DNA from: Tetraselmis striata
Taxonomy: Eukaryota > Chlorophyta > Chlorodendrophyceae > Chlorodendrales > Chlorodendraceae
DNA: 64,000 nucleotides
NCBI GenBank assembly: GCA_006384855.1
Contig: VCJN01000480.1
Coordinates: 1-64,000, forward strand
Direction of reading: 5' to 3'
In this document: positions 35,801 through 47,729 of the stretch, piece after piece
Position numbering within the stretch: the first letter of the stretch is position 1
Layout: the number at the start of each line of letters is the position of its first letter
Position numbers and translations under genes: made by a program
Notes under the pieces: model-generated
Databases searched by the model: none
What the model was told of the DNA's origin: nothing
What the model saw: only the letters and a program-made list of their open reading frames with translations

Positions 35801-36376
35801 TTCGGAGAATCGATTGGCATAATCTTCCCGCCTGTGCCAATCAAATATGACTCGATACTACGGTAGAAATGTTACTTATATAGGTCTTATGGTGTGTTAA
35901 GCAGGGTGCATCATCAACCCTTAGTTATATTATAGGCATTATGGTGTTTGAAATATGGTGTGCCGTATGGCTGGGAATCATACTCAGCGCCGTCATCGCT
36001 TCGCTCTGCATCCCCACTCTTGCATTGATGCCACGGTACCGGCACTGACGCACACACTGCGTGCCGTGTCCGCCGCAGGAGGGCTTTTTCCTGGCTGTGG
36101 TGGAGCCCGCGGTGAAGCTGTGGGTCAGCGTCTTCCACTCGAGTGAGCCGCTGCTGAAAATGACGCAGCAGAACCTCAGGTGAGCCAGCGCCCCCCCCCC
36201 CCCCCCCCCCCTCCCACACACACACACTCGCCCAACCAATTGCCCAACATTATCAGTAGGACACCTTCTCTGAGTGCGAACGGCATGTCCTGCGTGTGCT
36301 CAGGTACTGGGTGGCCCTCCTGCCCCGCTCGCGGGAGGCACAGAATTCGCGGGTGAAAGGCACAGAGTCGAAGTAG
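30163..36376 (+). CDS. 3',5'-cyclic nucleotide phosphodiesterase, membrane-anchored
   Basis: Hydrolyses cAMP and/or cGMP (class I PDE). Exons: 30163-31032, 31208-31324, 31464-31701, 32500-32716, 34057-34345, 34725-34820, 36079-36179 and 36304-36376; all GT-AG with matching phases, 666 aa, stop TAG. Residues about 5-38 are hydrophobic (LTTLVLVALGSYVVW) and probably form one membrane segment. Residues 40-330 are low-complexity and variable. The catalytic domain shows YHNELHAADV (364-373), HDYGHPG (403-409, completed across an intron), NH 434-435, ATDLSRHF (473-480), KVADIGH with Asp556, and QGDMEKR (581-587). It also has Gln609-x-x-Phe612, the position of the purine-binding glutamine and clamp phenylalanine in known PDEs. 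Metal ligands are all present, so an active enzyme is likely. There is no GAF or cNMP-binding domain. A nearby second ATG (30172) is an equally possible start. Confidence 0.88.
32738..32858 (+). repeat. C-run followed by (CA)n, intron 4 of the PDE gene
   Basis: A C-run from 32738, then about 45 CA/GA dinucleotides at 32768-32858, starting only about 20 nt after the 5' splice site. Confidence 0.95.
35667..35694. repeat. Perfect 12-bp hairpin in PDE intron 6
   Basis: GGCCTCCATTCA and its complement around a 4-nt loop (CGGA); very stable stem. Confidence 0.85.
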
Positions 36377-37779
36377 CTGCCACCGCCATCTAGAGCGAAG
36401 GACCCGGAGGAGACGCCGGGAGGAGGGGAAGGGGGGGGGGGGGGGGGGGGTTCACGCCATGCCATCGCGCATGGGGAGGCTTGGCTGTTTATTACCTCAA
36501 CACCGACCCGTGCGTATCACTGCATGCCGTCTAGGGGTCGGGCCTGTCGAGAGCAATAAGGGAGCTGTTCTCAGCATTTTTTGTAATAATAATACAATTA
36601 TTATTTCAATTTGCATCGATCATGCCCATCCTCCGTAACATGCGCCGATGCCCCCCCCCCCCCCTCCTCCGATCTGGTGGCATGGCCCCATATATTCCAA
36701 AGGTCCACACTGCTCGTTTGTTCTCGTCATAATCATAACTTAGCACCATACCCCTAACACAACTTTGCACCATACCCGTACATTCGTTGTCCGCTCGGTT
36801 GAGCGGTCTTCATGTATGCGAGAGGTCCCGGGTTGGATTCCTGGTCGATATATTTTGGCAATATTGGCCCCACCCCGGCGTGTCCTGGGTTTACCCGGTT
36901 GATGCATTAGCCTTTTGGGGTTCGACTGAGGCAATGGGCTACGGGCCAGACCTACGACTGCAGTTGGCGCAAGAGGTCAAGTGCTGCTAGGGCGGCTTCG
37001 GCCGATGTCCCAGGGCGAACTTTACTTTTCCTTTAATCTGTACTACTTAATGGGGTTTGCGGCTGGAATAGAAATTATTTATTTTTCCTGCAGCAGTAAT
37101 TAACCGGATTATCCGTGTGGTATTCGCGATGTATCCTACTGTAACGTGTACAGCGGGAGTATGGATACGGACCTATTGGATAGATTTCTAGTTTGGCAGC
37201 ACGAACCCGGCCTAGAGAAGGCCTGAGATTTTTGGGCTCAAACCCAAGGACCGACGGGGCCCTCTGTAATATCTTCGATTTATGGCTGCCTACTGTGATC
37301 TGCGCACGACCAGGTCAATGCACCATCTGCCAAATCGCGCATTTCACCACCCTCGGTAAGCACCCACCCAAGCAGGACCTCTACGCGACGCCTGCCGGTG
37401 CGCCACGACTGATTTAACCAGTCTGCCACTGCTTGAATATCTCTAGGCTATGCGTGGTGACGAGTCGCTAAACGATCGGACGTGCTAGCGGCCGGTAACC
37501 AGCGCATCGCATCGCGTCGGCTGTTTTCAGATTTTTCCGCGGAAATGAAATTGAAATTGACTTACAACATGCTCACTTTCTGCTCTCCACCGCCCGAGCC
37601 GAGTTGCTTTTAGGACCGCCTTTATCTAACTGTTGTTGGAGCCCTAGGGATTACGGATGCAGCTTCCGGCCTTCCTCCTTTTCGCCCGCGCCCCTCCTCC
37701 TTGCATGTTTTTCGCGTTGTGGCATGGGCGACGCCATGCCGTCGCTCTCTCCACCTTTCACCATGCCCAACAACGGACT
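36377..37779. other. Intergenic with one SINE
   Basis: Apart from the SINE and C/G runs (36430-36450, 36652-36664) nothing was recognised. Stop-interrupted ORFs near 37.2-37.4 kb have no motif. Confidence 0.4.
36788..37034 (+). mobile_element. tRNA-derived SINE, full-length copy
   Basis: Head TGTCCGCTCGGTTGAGCGGT, B-box-like GGTTGGATTCC, body GGCAATGGGCTACGGGCCAG and GACTGCAGTTGGCGC, tail GGGCGAACTTTACTTTTCC. Same order as at 4661-4897 with roughly 20% mismatch by eye. Confidence 0.8.
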
Positions 37780-38700
37780 CGGCTTTGTGAGGCCTACAAG
37801 AAGCTTGCACGACTGAGGCCCCCGTTGCCGCTGTCGAGGCTAGCCTCGCGGCCGAGTGCTGGAGTGGCAAGGCCGGCCAAACTGGGCAAGGCATTTACCC
37901 CATCGCCTACAACCATGGCATCCCCTTTTCCACCTACTTCCACCACGCCATGCAACGCTGTCTGCATTGTAAGCAACCCAACGTGGACAGCCACAATAAC
38001 GCGCTGGCAGACGAGTAGGAGGAAGACCTGGTGCATGGTATACTTCGGCATCATTGTGTGGGGCAGTCTCTATCAGACAGCGATACTGTTTACAAGGTCG
38101 CGTAGCTTTTTGAGCACGTCCTAGGCTACTGCAGGACCAAAGTGACCAGATAATGGCGGGATAAGTATCGCACTGGGCCTACTACTAAGTAGTGGGTCGA
38201 GGTTTCATCAAGCGGTACCACGACCTGATCAGACACCAAATGGTCGACCGGGTAGAGCCTCCAAGCGTACCGGAGTTGGCCATGAAGGACTTGATCGACC
38301 AGCTCAAGGCAGTCTTCGACGAGTTCCCCAACCTACCGCCTGGCAACATATGCAACTCAGACGAGACTGGACTGCAGCCCTTGCCATAGAACAAGAGGGT
38401 CTATGCTGCCGAGGGATCAAGGCGGAATCACACCAAGGGGACCGAGTGCCGGACGGTTCAACCTTACCGACCTGCTCAATATCTTTGCTGACGGATCCTC
38501 TCTCAACGACTCAACCCGGTGTTCATCATGAAGGAAAAGACAAGTTCATCTCCCTGGTTCAGCGACTTGGATGTCGTCAGCGCATGTAGGGCGGCGGGAA
38601 GACTGCGCACGGGAATCACTATGCAACCTAACATGGATGAACAGCGAGCGCTACTTACTGTGGGCGAGACAAATATCTATACCAACTATAGCTAAGAAGC
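37780..38700 (+). pseudogene. Broken pogo/CENP-B-like DDE transposase
   Basis: Fragments in changing frames. About 37820-38000 (frame through GQGIYPIAYNHGIPFSTYFH) resembles the helix-turn-helix DNA-binding domain of pogo transposases. At 38192-38389 an open stretch reads GRGFIKRYHDLI ... NICNSDETGLQPLP; the N-x-D-E-T-G is the typical second catalytic Asp region of DDE_1 transposases. It hits an in-frame TAG and resumes with NKRVYAAEG, the expected continuation. Frame changes and stops show the copy is dead. No terminal inverted repeats found. Confidence 0.65.
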
Positions 38701-39144
38701 GCACAACAAAAAGAAACCGCAAATTAAATTATTTTGCACCGCGAATTTCATTTTGCACCGAAGGGTTTGGCCATACCCTAGTTCCCGGGGCTACTATCAG
38801 TACTTAAGACTCACCGGTGGTGTAGCTTATTGGGTTTGTAGACCTCGCTTGCGGGGTGGCATTCATCAGCGTGCACACCAGCTGCGACGTATATCCGATG
38901 TTGGTTTTGGAGCATTTTGTCCAAAATGGGACGAGGTGAGGCAAATCAATATTTATTATGATGATTAAACCCATCGCCTAGCTACAAGACGTTGCTAATC
39001 TAATAGGTTACTCGTTGAGCATCCGCATCTCAAGCAAGTCCTTCTTCGTGGCTGCGTTAAACTTGACGACTCCGCCGGGTTTGCGTTGCGTTGGGGTGGT
39101 TGACACGACGTGGACGCAATTGCTTCGTGGCTGACTGATTTGCC

Positions 39145-41158
39145 ACCCAGTTTGCGCGTATGTCTTCACGACTTGGACGCTTTTTACCGTACCACTTCTT
39201 TTTGACCATGGTGCCGTCCTTGTTGAACACCTCGCGACTTCCCGATAGTGGATGGATGTCGCGTACTACGATAAAGGGACTACGGCTTCAACAAGCTTCC
39301 AAGAAAGCGTCAGACGCTTCTCCCAGCTTGTGTCAACCGGCTTCTTCCCTCTTTTTGTCTCCGCGTACAACCATAGGGGCATGAGAGGCTTGCCCTTTAC
39401 ATCGGCATGGAAGGGCTTGTAAACGGCCACGGTCAACGTGTCTTCGATAGCATGGCGCGACTTCACAAGCCCGATGACGAATCTCGACTCCCAATCACCA
39501 AGAGTTTCATGACACCTATCCTTCTCATGCACCTAACAATGCCCAAGACGCGAGCGAGCTATGCCAGTCCCGAGCGAGACGCCACACCATTTTTTGTCCT
39601 GGCAGGGACAAAATAACAATCAAGGTAGGACACCAATTTTTTTGTCCCGTAAAGGACAAAAATGACAAACAATGGGACTCACATCGGAGACGTCGATGAC
39701 AACGAGGTTCGTGCCCTTCGCATCGTTGGGCGATGTTGTGTTGTCATGAAGCCTCTCCTTGGCGCTGGCGTGAACTCCATGAAAAGGCGTTGTCATCTTG
39801 AAGCACTTGCGCTCGAACCTCGGCTTCAACGCGAGCGGCTTCGGCATTGTTGAGGTCGGCGTCGGTAGCCATCGTGTGACGTGCCTCACCGGGCTCGGTC
39901 TGCCCGTGCTCGCGCAAGAAGTCTTCAACTTCCTCTTTCCGCTGCGGCTAGAACCCGGAGAAAGCAGCCAAAGGAGCAGTCTGCATCTCGTTTTAGTCGT
40001 CGAGCAAGTTCTCCCAGCTCTCACGCCCGACTAGGGAGAAGTGCCAATGGACCGCCATTGTTCATGATGTACGACCTGACCTTCTTGAAGTCACCCAAGT
40101 ACCTCTGGACCTTCTGCACGTCGGGCTTCTTCTTGTCCCATAGAGCGTACAGAAGGGGCCGGCCCGCACGAATCTCGGGTGTCCCAGTTGGCGCGCTCTT
40201 CAAGATCTGCACATGCTTAGAAAGCGGTGTGTTGGACCACAAGGCGGTGCGCAACGAGCCGCCACATGCGGCGGCGTCATCACACGTGAACTCGAATTTG
40301 TGCGGCTTCCTGCTGTTCTGGATGTGGTCTTGGAAATGGGGCCTCAACCACTGAGAGAAGTCGAGAGAGAATGAGAGCTCTGCAATCTCATGAGTTGGCG
40401 AGAATGCCTTCGCAACCAAGTCAAGAAAGGCCTAGATTTTATAGGCGGAGCTGCGCGATAGCGCAAGACCGGTGCAGCTGAAGGTATGGTCAACCTGTTT
40501 ATGAGTGTGCCCGGCAGGCGCAAATACCAAATGAATGACGTCGCATATGCTGATAGACACAAGCCAATTGCAGAGGGCCGCCACGTTCCTATCCTTGTTC
40601 TCCCTGACGGTGTTGTCCATCTCGATTCTGATGTACGGAAGTTTTTTGCCACGGAGTCTTACATCGCATATCGAATTTCATGAGTCCACGGCTACTGGAC
40701 AACTTAGGCAAATCAGTCGGGAGGATGACCACACTTTCATTATCGTGATCCATATCAGAGTACAAGTCGTGGATGAATAATGGGGGGTGATGTTGGTGTA
40801 GTAGTAGATGCTGTCGTCCGGGCGGTAGCCGTCGTACTTCACACTCGTGAGGTGATACTTGAAGAGCATGTCTGGCTTAAAAGTCTGGGGTATCCGAACA
40901 TAGTGAGGCAGCTGGGTCTTCGTGGAGTCCATGCTATCAACTTTCAAGAATAAGTTTCCATGTCCACGGCGCGCCTGGAAGACGGCGTTGTTCATATCCC
41001 TTCGTTCCTAGCGCACTCTTTCGAGGTGGACCTTCTGCTCGGCTCTGACTTGACGCCTCATGAGCTGCTGATGTTGATAGTGCACTTGACGTTCCTCCGG
41101 CGTCATGTCCTTTGTGCAAATCTCGCGAGCACTAGCCTCCCAACATGTCTCGTAATTA
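39145..41158 (-). pseudogene. Broken DUF7869-type transposon gene
   Basis: Minus-strand pieces in order: a charged, coiled-coil-like start (DMTPEERQVHYQHQQLMRRQ, about 41.1 kb); DSMDSTKTQLPHYVRI (about 40.9 kb); DNTVRENKDRN and VFAPAGHTHKQVDHTFS (about 40.6-40.5 kb), the best diagnostic match to DUF7869 (D-N-x-x-x-x-N-K and G-H-T-H-x-x-V-D); CDDAAACGGSL (40.3 kb); and a C-terminal part to about 39.1 kb. Frames change repeatedly and stops intervene, so it is inactive. Such genes occur in eukaryotic transposon-like elements; biochemistry unknown. The right end abuts the terminal CACTG of the CACTA-like element at 41159, whose insertion probably cut it. Confidence 0.65.
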
Positions 41159-41575
41159 CACTGTAATGGCCCGTAATCGTGATTTTCCCACGGAACGGGC
41201 TTGTAGTCGCTGTATATACCGTGTAATCGCAACTTTTCTCCTAGGGTCGGTCGTCGCAATGAGGGCCCCGGCGGGCCCGCCTTCCGTAATGTCGACCAGT
41301 ACTATGTCGTGCCGTCCCCATACTACATTGGGCCCACATCGCGCCTCGCGCGGCAACCCGTAACGTGCGGCACTTTCGCCACACTGTACTTTAACGCCTC
41401 GGCACAGGCTCCGTGACGACGCCGCAACGGCTAACGGCCTCAAACCGCCGGCTGAATTGCTGCAAGTCCCGCGGACGACACCTTACTATGCATCGCAGCA
41501 GCCGGAGCGCTGAGTGACTAGCTCCTACCCACCACCCCGCCCATGCGAGCCGCCGGCGCCGAGTAGTGGTGTGCC

Positions 41576-44500
41576 ATGGGGCGTCGCAACTCCAAGCGCC
41601 GTATTCCTGAGGGCAAGGAGGGCGGGACGCCTGCCACGAGGACTTGGGGAGCGGCGATAAAGAGAGTGCGTTGCGACGCGTGTGGCGCCCCTGTCTCGAA
41701 GACTCAATTCTACGACAATCACAGATGGAAGGAGGCGTGCGCCGCGCCTCCGGACACCGCCGCGCATGTCGCAGCCGCCGGTGGTGATGGCGCCCCTGCT
41801 GCACCGCCGTACGTCCGTCACGCCTCTGGTCCGTCCGGACCCGGTCCGACCGAAACGCGGGGCGAGCCGGGTGATGCATCGATGTTGTCGCCGCCGCCAT
41901 CCCCCCCCCCCCCCCCCCCCCCCCCCGCCTCCCTCTCCGCCACTCCCGTCACCCTGAAACTAATCAGCGAGCCCCGCACTACCCAGCGCGCGGGGAGGGG
42001 CGTTCGGTGTCGTCTGATGGTGGCATGGCAGCAAGCATGGCAGCGCAGAAGATGAGCACCGAGCTTCACGTGGGCACGGCCATAGCCAAGACTCGGGGTA
42101 GCTTTCTCGGCCAAGTAGCCCCCCCCCCCCCCCCCCCCACCCCCCCAACCCATGTTGCCCTCCCTGACGTCTCGTTACTACACCTGCCATATCCCCACCG
42201 TCGCCATATGTGATAGCCACCCGTGTGTTTCACCCAACGTACAGGTCGTCAGTTGGAGATGGGATAACGAGGACGCAGACCCGGCGGATAGCGAGCTGGT
42301 GATGAAGGTGGTTTACACCGACGGCGACTCGGAAGAGCTAACCGAGTCGGAGATACAACCGCTATACATGACGACAGAGCAGCTGAGCGATTTCACTCGC
42401 ATGTTGCCTCAAGGCGCCATTGACGACCTACCGGCGGTGCGCCCCTTGCGCACCCACCGACGGTGCCTTCGGGGGGTGCTTGCCCGCGTTGTTGCCCCAT
42501 AGTTTAGGTAGTGGTAAGAATATCTCACTGGCAAGGTGCAAACGATGATTTGCTGAAGATGACGGTTACGCGCGCGTTGGTTTACATGTTTGCGCACATG
42601 ACATGAGCTATGCGAACTTTGGGACGCCGACAGCGACGCCGATAGCGACGCCGAAGGCATTGTCGCGGGGGTTGTGGATGGCAAGCCATCTAACGACAGC
42701 CGCGGCGACAACGACGGTGAGGGAGACCGTGGCGCGAGGTATGACTTCAGTACCATGACCAGCAGCGCTCGAGGGAAATTCGACGACGGGAAGAGGTGAG
42801 CCGATATAGTGTCGACCCCCCTCCCCCCGCCTTGTGTGGCGCCTACTAGTCCGTTGCTAACCATAGTTCCTCCACCTCGCTTCGCAACAGACGCCGTCCG
42901 TGGTACACGAGTGCCGACGCCACCCTGATGGAGGCCGCGCTCAATCTCCGCGAATGGAAGCTGAATCACAACATAAAGGCGGCGGCGTTCGAGAGGCCGT
43001 CGAAGCTGCCGAAGAAGCACGTGCTACCGAAGGACGGGTAAGAGCGTACCGAGACGTGGTACCAGGTGGAGCAGTGCATGAACGTCCCTGACATAAAGAA
43101 GTATATCGTTCATTGCTGCCCGTGCGACGAGCATCGGTACGGCTACTCCCTGGATGGTGACTGGAGCTACGACGGACGCTGCCCTCGATGCAATCTGACG
43201 CGCTGGACACCCGAGTCACTGCGCCACCCGCGCCCCGCAACGCCTCAACCGCGCAAGTTTTACTATGGCTTCAACGTCCGTGAGGTGATGCGCCCCCGCC
43301 CCCTTCCGGTTGCCCCCACTCAATGGCAGCATTGTCAGCGCAAAGCTTACTTGAGTTATTGTCGCTGCTGCACGAAACACGATGCAAGTGGTGGAGCAAT
43401 TCTTTTGGGATGAGGAATGGGCTATGCGCCGAGGCATATGCAGAGACCAATCTATCAATGGGTTTTGGAACTCTGAAGCGTGCAAGGCCATGGATGTTGC
43501 CACCAACGGGCAGTTTTCTCACAAAGACAACGGGGTGTATGATTTATGTGGAGATGGGGTGGAGTTGCACTACAACAAAGCATATTCTTGCTGGATATCT
43601 GGCATTAGGTTCGTACCCCGGTGCTTTTGCATGCTGCGAGATATGTGGGTATAATTCTAGTTGGGTGGTCTTGACATGTTGTAGTGCAATGTGGCATGTT
43701 ACTGCATGTGTCAAGATATGCCGTCATCAAATCGGGGGGAGAAGCGCAACAGGAAGGTGTTGATCATCATCCTAGGGCTCTTTGCACCAAAGTACATTGA
43801 CATATATGTGGAGGAGACACTCCAGGCAGTTGCCAAGAGTGACGCAGAGCGCGGAGGGCGCACTGGCAGTTCAGGATGTGTATGAGGTGACTGACAACGA
43901 TGGCAACAAGTCAAGAGTAGCGCACCGTGACTCACAACATCATGTGTGCACCCACTTTCAACCTGAAGTGGGTATGCTGGCATGCAGTTGGCTGCTGACA
44001 TGCACAATTTGGGATGATGGACCGCATATATACATAGGCGCCTTCTTTGCTGACATGCCTAGACGCTTCAAGGCTATGAATAAGCGTGGTGGAATTACAT
44101 CGTGACACGGCTTCTCCTACTGTCTGCTACACAATACAGAGGGCGGGGACAGGAAAAAAGGTATGACCGTGCATGCCTTAAGTGTTTGAATGCATATATC
44201 GTATTCCTGCTGTGGATGATGCTGATGATCATACATGGGCGGAGGCGGCATCGGGTGCATGCAAGTACTACTTCGGAGTCTGCCGTCTAGACGCCCGTTA
44301 CTGCGAAGGCTATACATACGGCGTGCAGATTGTGGTGATGGATGCGGCGCAGGGAAAGACTGCCGACGATGACTACGAACCCAATATTGCCGACTGCGGG
44401 GATGCCCAACTGCAGTTGTCCAGTGCAAATATGCGGTATCTGGCAAAGGAGGCCGGCGCATGGCATATCGTGCAGACATAGCCGGCACGTCGGGCATGTC

Positions 44501-46534
44501 CCCATTTGTGCGCTGGATTCGGCATATAAGCTGTGTTGACTACTGGCCCCTGTCGATAGCACATGCACTACTGTTGGGGGTAGTCAAGGACTTCTGGGAG
44601 TGTGTCGGCAACCTGAAGTTTAGTGACCTTTTACATTGCTGTTGCTGCCCGCAAGTGGTTCCTGCCGCAAGGGGCGTTGCCGATGTGTGTGTGCCCTCAT
44701 AGGATATGCGGCCCAAAATGAAGAAGATGGACATGCGGATGGCGTTGGTCACCCTGACCAATGACTTTGGCCGGCCAGTCCGGCCGATGCTGCCGTCAGC
44801 CGGCACAAGCGGTGTGGTGTGTGCCAACTGGACATGCGAGACTACCTGCACTTCGCGGAGACTGTGGCATTGCCGGTCCTTGGGTAAGGGCCCCTCGCTG
44901 CTATTGCTAGGAGTAACACAGCCCAGCTCCGCTGTAGTGGGGTGTTGTCTTCTGAGTACGCGACCTGCGCGGCAATTCTTGTAGGGATATGTTTGACAAC
45001 GCAGAGCATCAACACGTGGCAGTCATGTGGCAATCCATATGTTGCAAGGAGCGGTCATCCACTACCTCAGGGACTGCGAGGAGTGTGACGCTCTTGCCGA
45101 CAGTGAGGAGTGCCGGCGTGTCAACGAGTACATCAAGAAGCAGCGGGTGGGGCTTCAACTGCTTGTTGACCTATGCGCAGATGTACAGCTGACACGATGA
45201 AACTGAACCTGCACAATATGGTCTGCCGAGTCAGAGCCCAGGAGGCGGCCAAGGACAGCACTGCCCGCGATTCAAAGCTTTGGATGGAGCGCACCGTGCC
45301 CCCCCCCCCCTGCCCCCCCCCCCCCCCCCCCGCATTTTGCCCTCAAACGTACTGTGTCTAGGTTAATGTCACATGAATGCATGCACTATGTCATGTGCAG
45401 ATGCGGGACGTTAAGTGCGTGGCCAGAGGCAGTGGCACCACCGACACGGAGCGGGCCTACGGGCGGCAGTTCGTACTGGAGCAACGCATCAAGTTCCTGC
45501 GTGCATGGACCCAGACTTCCCTAGTCTGCCTCTGTGGCGCCCATGCTTTGTGGGACAGTGGGAGGCCGTTGGCGCAGACGATGCAGTGGATATGTTTGAG
45601 GCACGGGACCGGGCTGCAGGGGCGCCGCCGTGCGTGCGGGCATCTCAGGCGCCCCCGCCACTTGGACGGACTGCGATGTGGCGCTGGCTAAGTACTGTCA
45701 AGGAACTTGCACACTGGAGCATGAGCCGGCCTGGAAGGAGGAATGTAATGACCCCCTTGAAATCAAGTGAACCCCCCCCCCCCCCGCTCCCCCCTGCCCC
45801 CCGGCCCCATGCCGCCCTCTACCTACCTTCCAATACTACTGCTGGAATCGTAACGCAGGTCACAGGTCATAATCGTAACTCAAAAGCATGTTCCGGGTAT
45901 ATACTCAACTTCCTACTACCATTTAAACCGCATGTTTACTCCATACCCTGCTGCGCGCTGGCGCCCCGCTGCCCCGGCCTCGCTAGCAAAGGAAATGCGG
46001 TTTGTGAAATCGACAGACAGGAGTCGGTTTCACTCTTATCGGCGGTCAAGACTGATTTAATCTGATTGTTGATTCTGATTAAAGAGGTTGTTGCACTATT
46101 CCGCAGGTACAACCTGTATCACCAGTGCAAGATAGGGGAGGGGACATCATTCTTGGCTACCTCTGTATCGTACACCATGACACAAGGACGAAAGCGCAAC
46201 TACTGGATAAAGGCACCCCCCGTCCCCCCCCACGCATGACTCCAAACTGCCTACATAGGGTCGCCCTGCTGAGTTTTGGTATACATACACATGCAGGTCG
46301 TGCATGAGAAGCCCGAGTCACACCGACCCTTCGGTGCGGGACCTCACCCTCGCCGTGTGCCGACTGCACGCAGCTGAGCGCATGGTGATAGGGTCCCCCC
46401 TCGGCACCGGTGTGTGGCAGAGCAAGGCGCCCCTTCGGCCAAACCTTCGCACAAGGCATGACGCTTGTGATGCTCCTGTGCTGATCCGGACAGACAGAAG
46501 ATCACTTATCCAAGTTTGGCATGTCCTCACATGA
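41576..46534 (+). pseudogene. tnp2-like transposase with zinc finger and Tudor-like domain, intron-containing or decayed
   Basis: Segments in order: 41576, a start MGRRNSKRRI with a C-x2-C...H-x4-C finger (CDACGAPVSKTQFYDNHRW-KEAC); 42245-42400, Tudor-like VVSWRWDNEDAD and VVYTDGDSEELTESE; 42600-42790, acidic linker; 42892-43038, LREWKLNHNIKAAAFE ending at a GTAAGA donor; 43081-43250, cysteine cluster (HCCPCDEHRYGY, GRCPRCNLTR); 43382-43610, core GVYDLCGDGVELHYNKAY; 43720-44100, VLIIILGLFAPKY; 44460-44640, GTSGMSPFVRWI and HALLLGVVKDFWE; 44826-44885, MRDYLHFAETVALPVL before GTAAGG; 45050-45290, RVNEYIKKQRVGLQLLVDL and SKLWMERTV; 45400-45690 and 46110-46500, C-terminal exons. Some joins are good introns; others (44480) look like frameshifts. 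The order matches tnp2/CACTA transposases. It may be a gene with many introns or a recently decayed copy. Confidence 0.6.
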
Positions 46535-46992
46535 TATAGGGCAGTATGTGCGGTGCACATATAGCACAATGACGCTGCACTTCTAGCTGAATTTTCGTAT
46601 AGCTTGTAAATGTAATCGATCAAACGTATGATGCTCAGCAATTCCGCGCAACGCCTCGGGGCCGCTGATGCCATGCGCACCCACCGCCCAAATAAACCTA
46701 GCCCCCTTGGCAATCTGAATCGACGGCGGTTTTAAACAGCCCCTGCTTGCAGTCTGATGGGTACGAGGGACTGCAAAGGGAAGTGACACAGTTGGGGCAG
46801 TAATAGGGGTAAGGCTTGCTAGGCTGCTACACAATGCTAAAATTACAGCACTTGTGCGTGCTGCTACCCGCTACTTTACTGGCTACGGGCAACTTTGCCT
46901 CACATGTACCTTTAAGCACTTTGGCTGATGGCCCAACTATGCGTCATATGTCCGCAGTCTACTCTCCCAAGGGGGGTGGAGCATCTCATGAG

Positions 46993-47729
46993 CTAATTTC
47001 CTGCAAAATTTCGCGAGTCGACCAGTATAGAACACGATCCTGGCTGCCGGTATCTATCCGCCCATTGCGGGATGGGAGTCATTACGGGGGCCGCTGGCCC
47101 GGTCACCTCGTCCGTGCCCCACGGAATGTTGGGGTACGGCAGGAAGCTTGCCATGAGTGTTGCAGCTGGACTTGTTCGGTGTGTGTAATCGGGAACGATG
47201 CCACCCGCCATGTCGGATTCCCAATTCTTGGCAGCCTCCATCACTGCGCGCACATTTGTCGGCGTGTAATGGGATGAATCAAGTGCATGGAGCGGGACAG
47301 CAGTGCCGTAGCCGCGAGCGCCATTGCCGTGAGGAGCTTGAAGTGGTCGACGAAGGCTTCCCGCAGCTTTGGGTTCCCTTGTGGGTCCTTCTCGATGCAC
47401 ACCTCCAGGGCGCGGTACAGCTGAGCCCGCACCGCAGCGAGCCATATGTAGTTTACTTCGCTAAACAAGTCAATATCAGAAACCAGGGTATCGTCCGGCG
47501 CGTCTATGAGGAAGAACCTGTAGCCCCGGAGACCCACTGATCTAACGGCGAGGATGCCCGGCCATGTCTGTTCCTTGTCGAGAGAGACATACATGTTAGT
47601 GTCGGTCCTGCGGGTTGGAACCCACCCCGGCTCGAGATGGATGCACCCCCTCGCGATCGAACGCCGGGTGAGGTAACAGGTGAACTCCGTAGGGACGCCG
47701 TCATACGTTGCGGGCAGCAGGTTGGCCAT
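46993..47729 (-). CDS. Unknown protein of CACTA-like element 1, frameshifted
   Basis: Starts MANLLPATYDGVPTEFTCYL at 47729 (an upstream in-frame start near 47840 is possible). The frame runs through RGCIHLEPGWVPTRR, GYRFFLIDAPDDTLV and VNYIWLAAVRAQLYR to a stop at 47241. In the overlap (47445-47241) the next frame carries a convincing continuation (NVRAVMEAAKNWES, PNIPWGTDEVTGPAAP) to a stop at 46993. A one-base shift near 47.28 kb would join them; an intron is the alternative. No family recognised. It converges on the transposase gene, as does the 56097-56992 gene in element 2. Confidence 0.5.
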
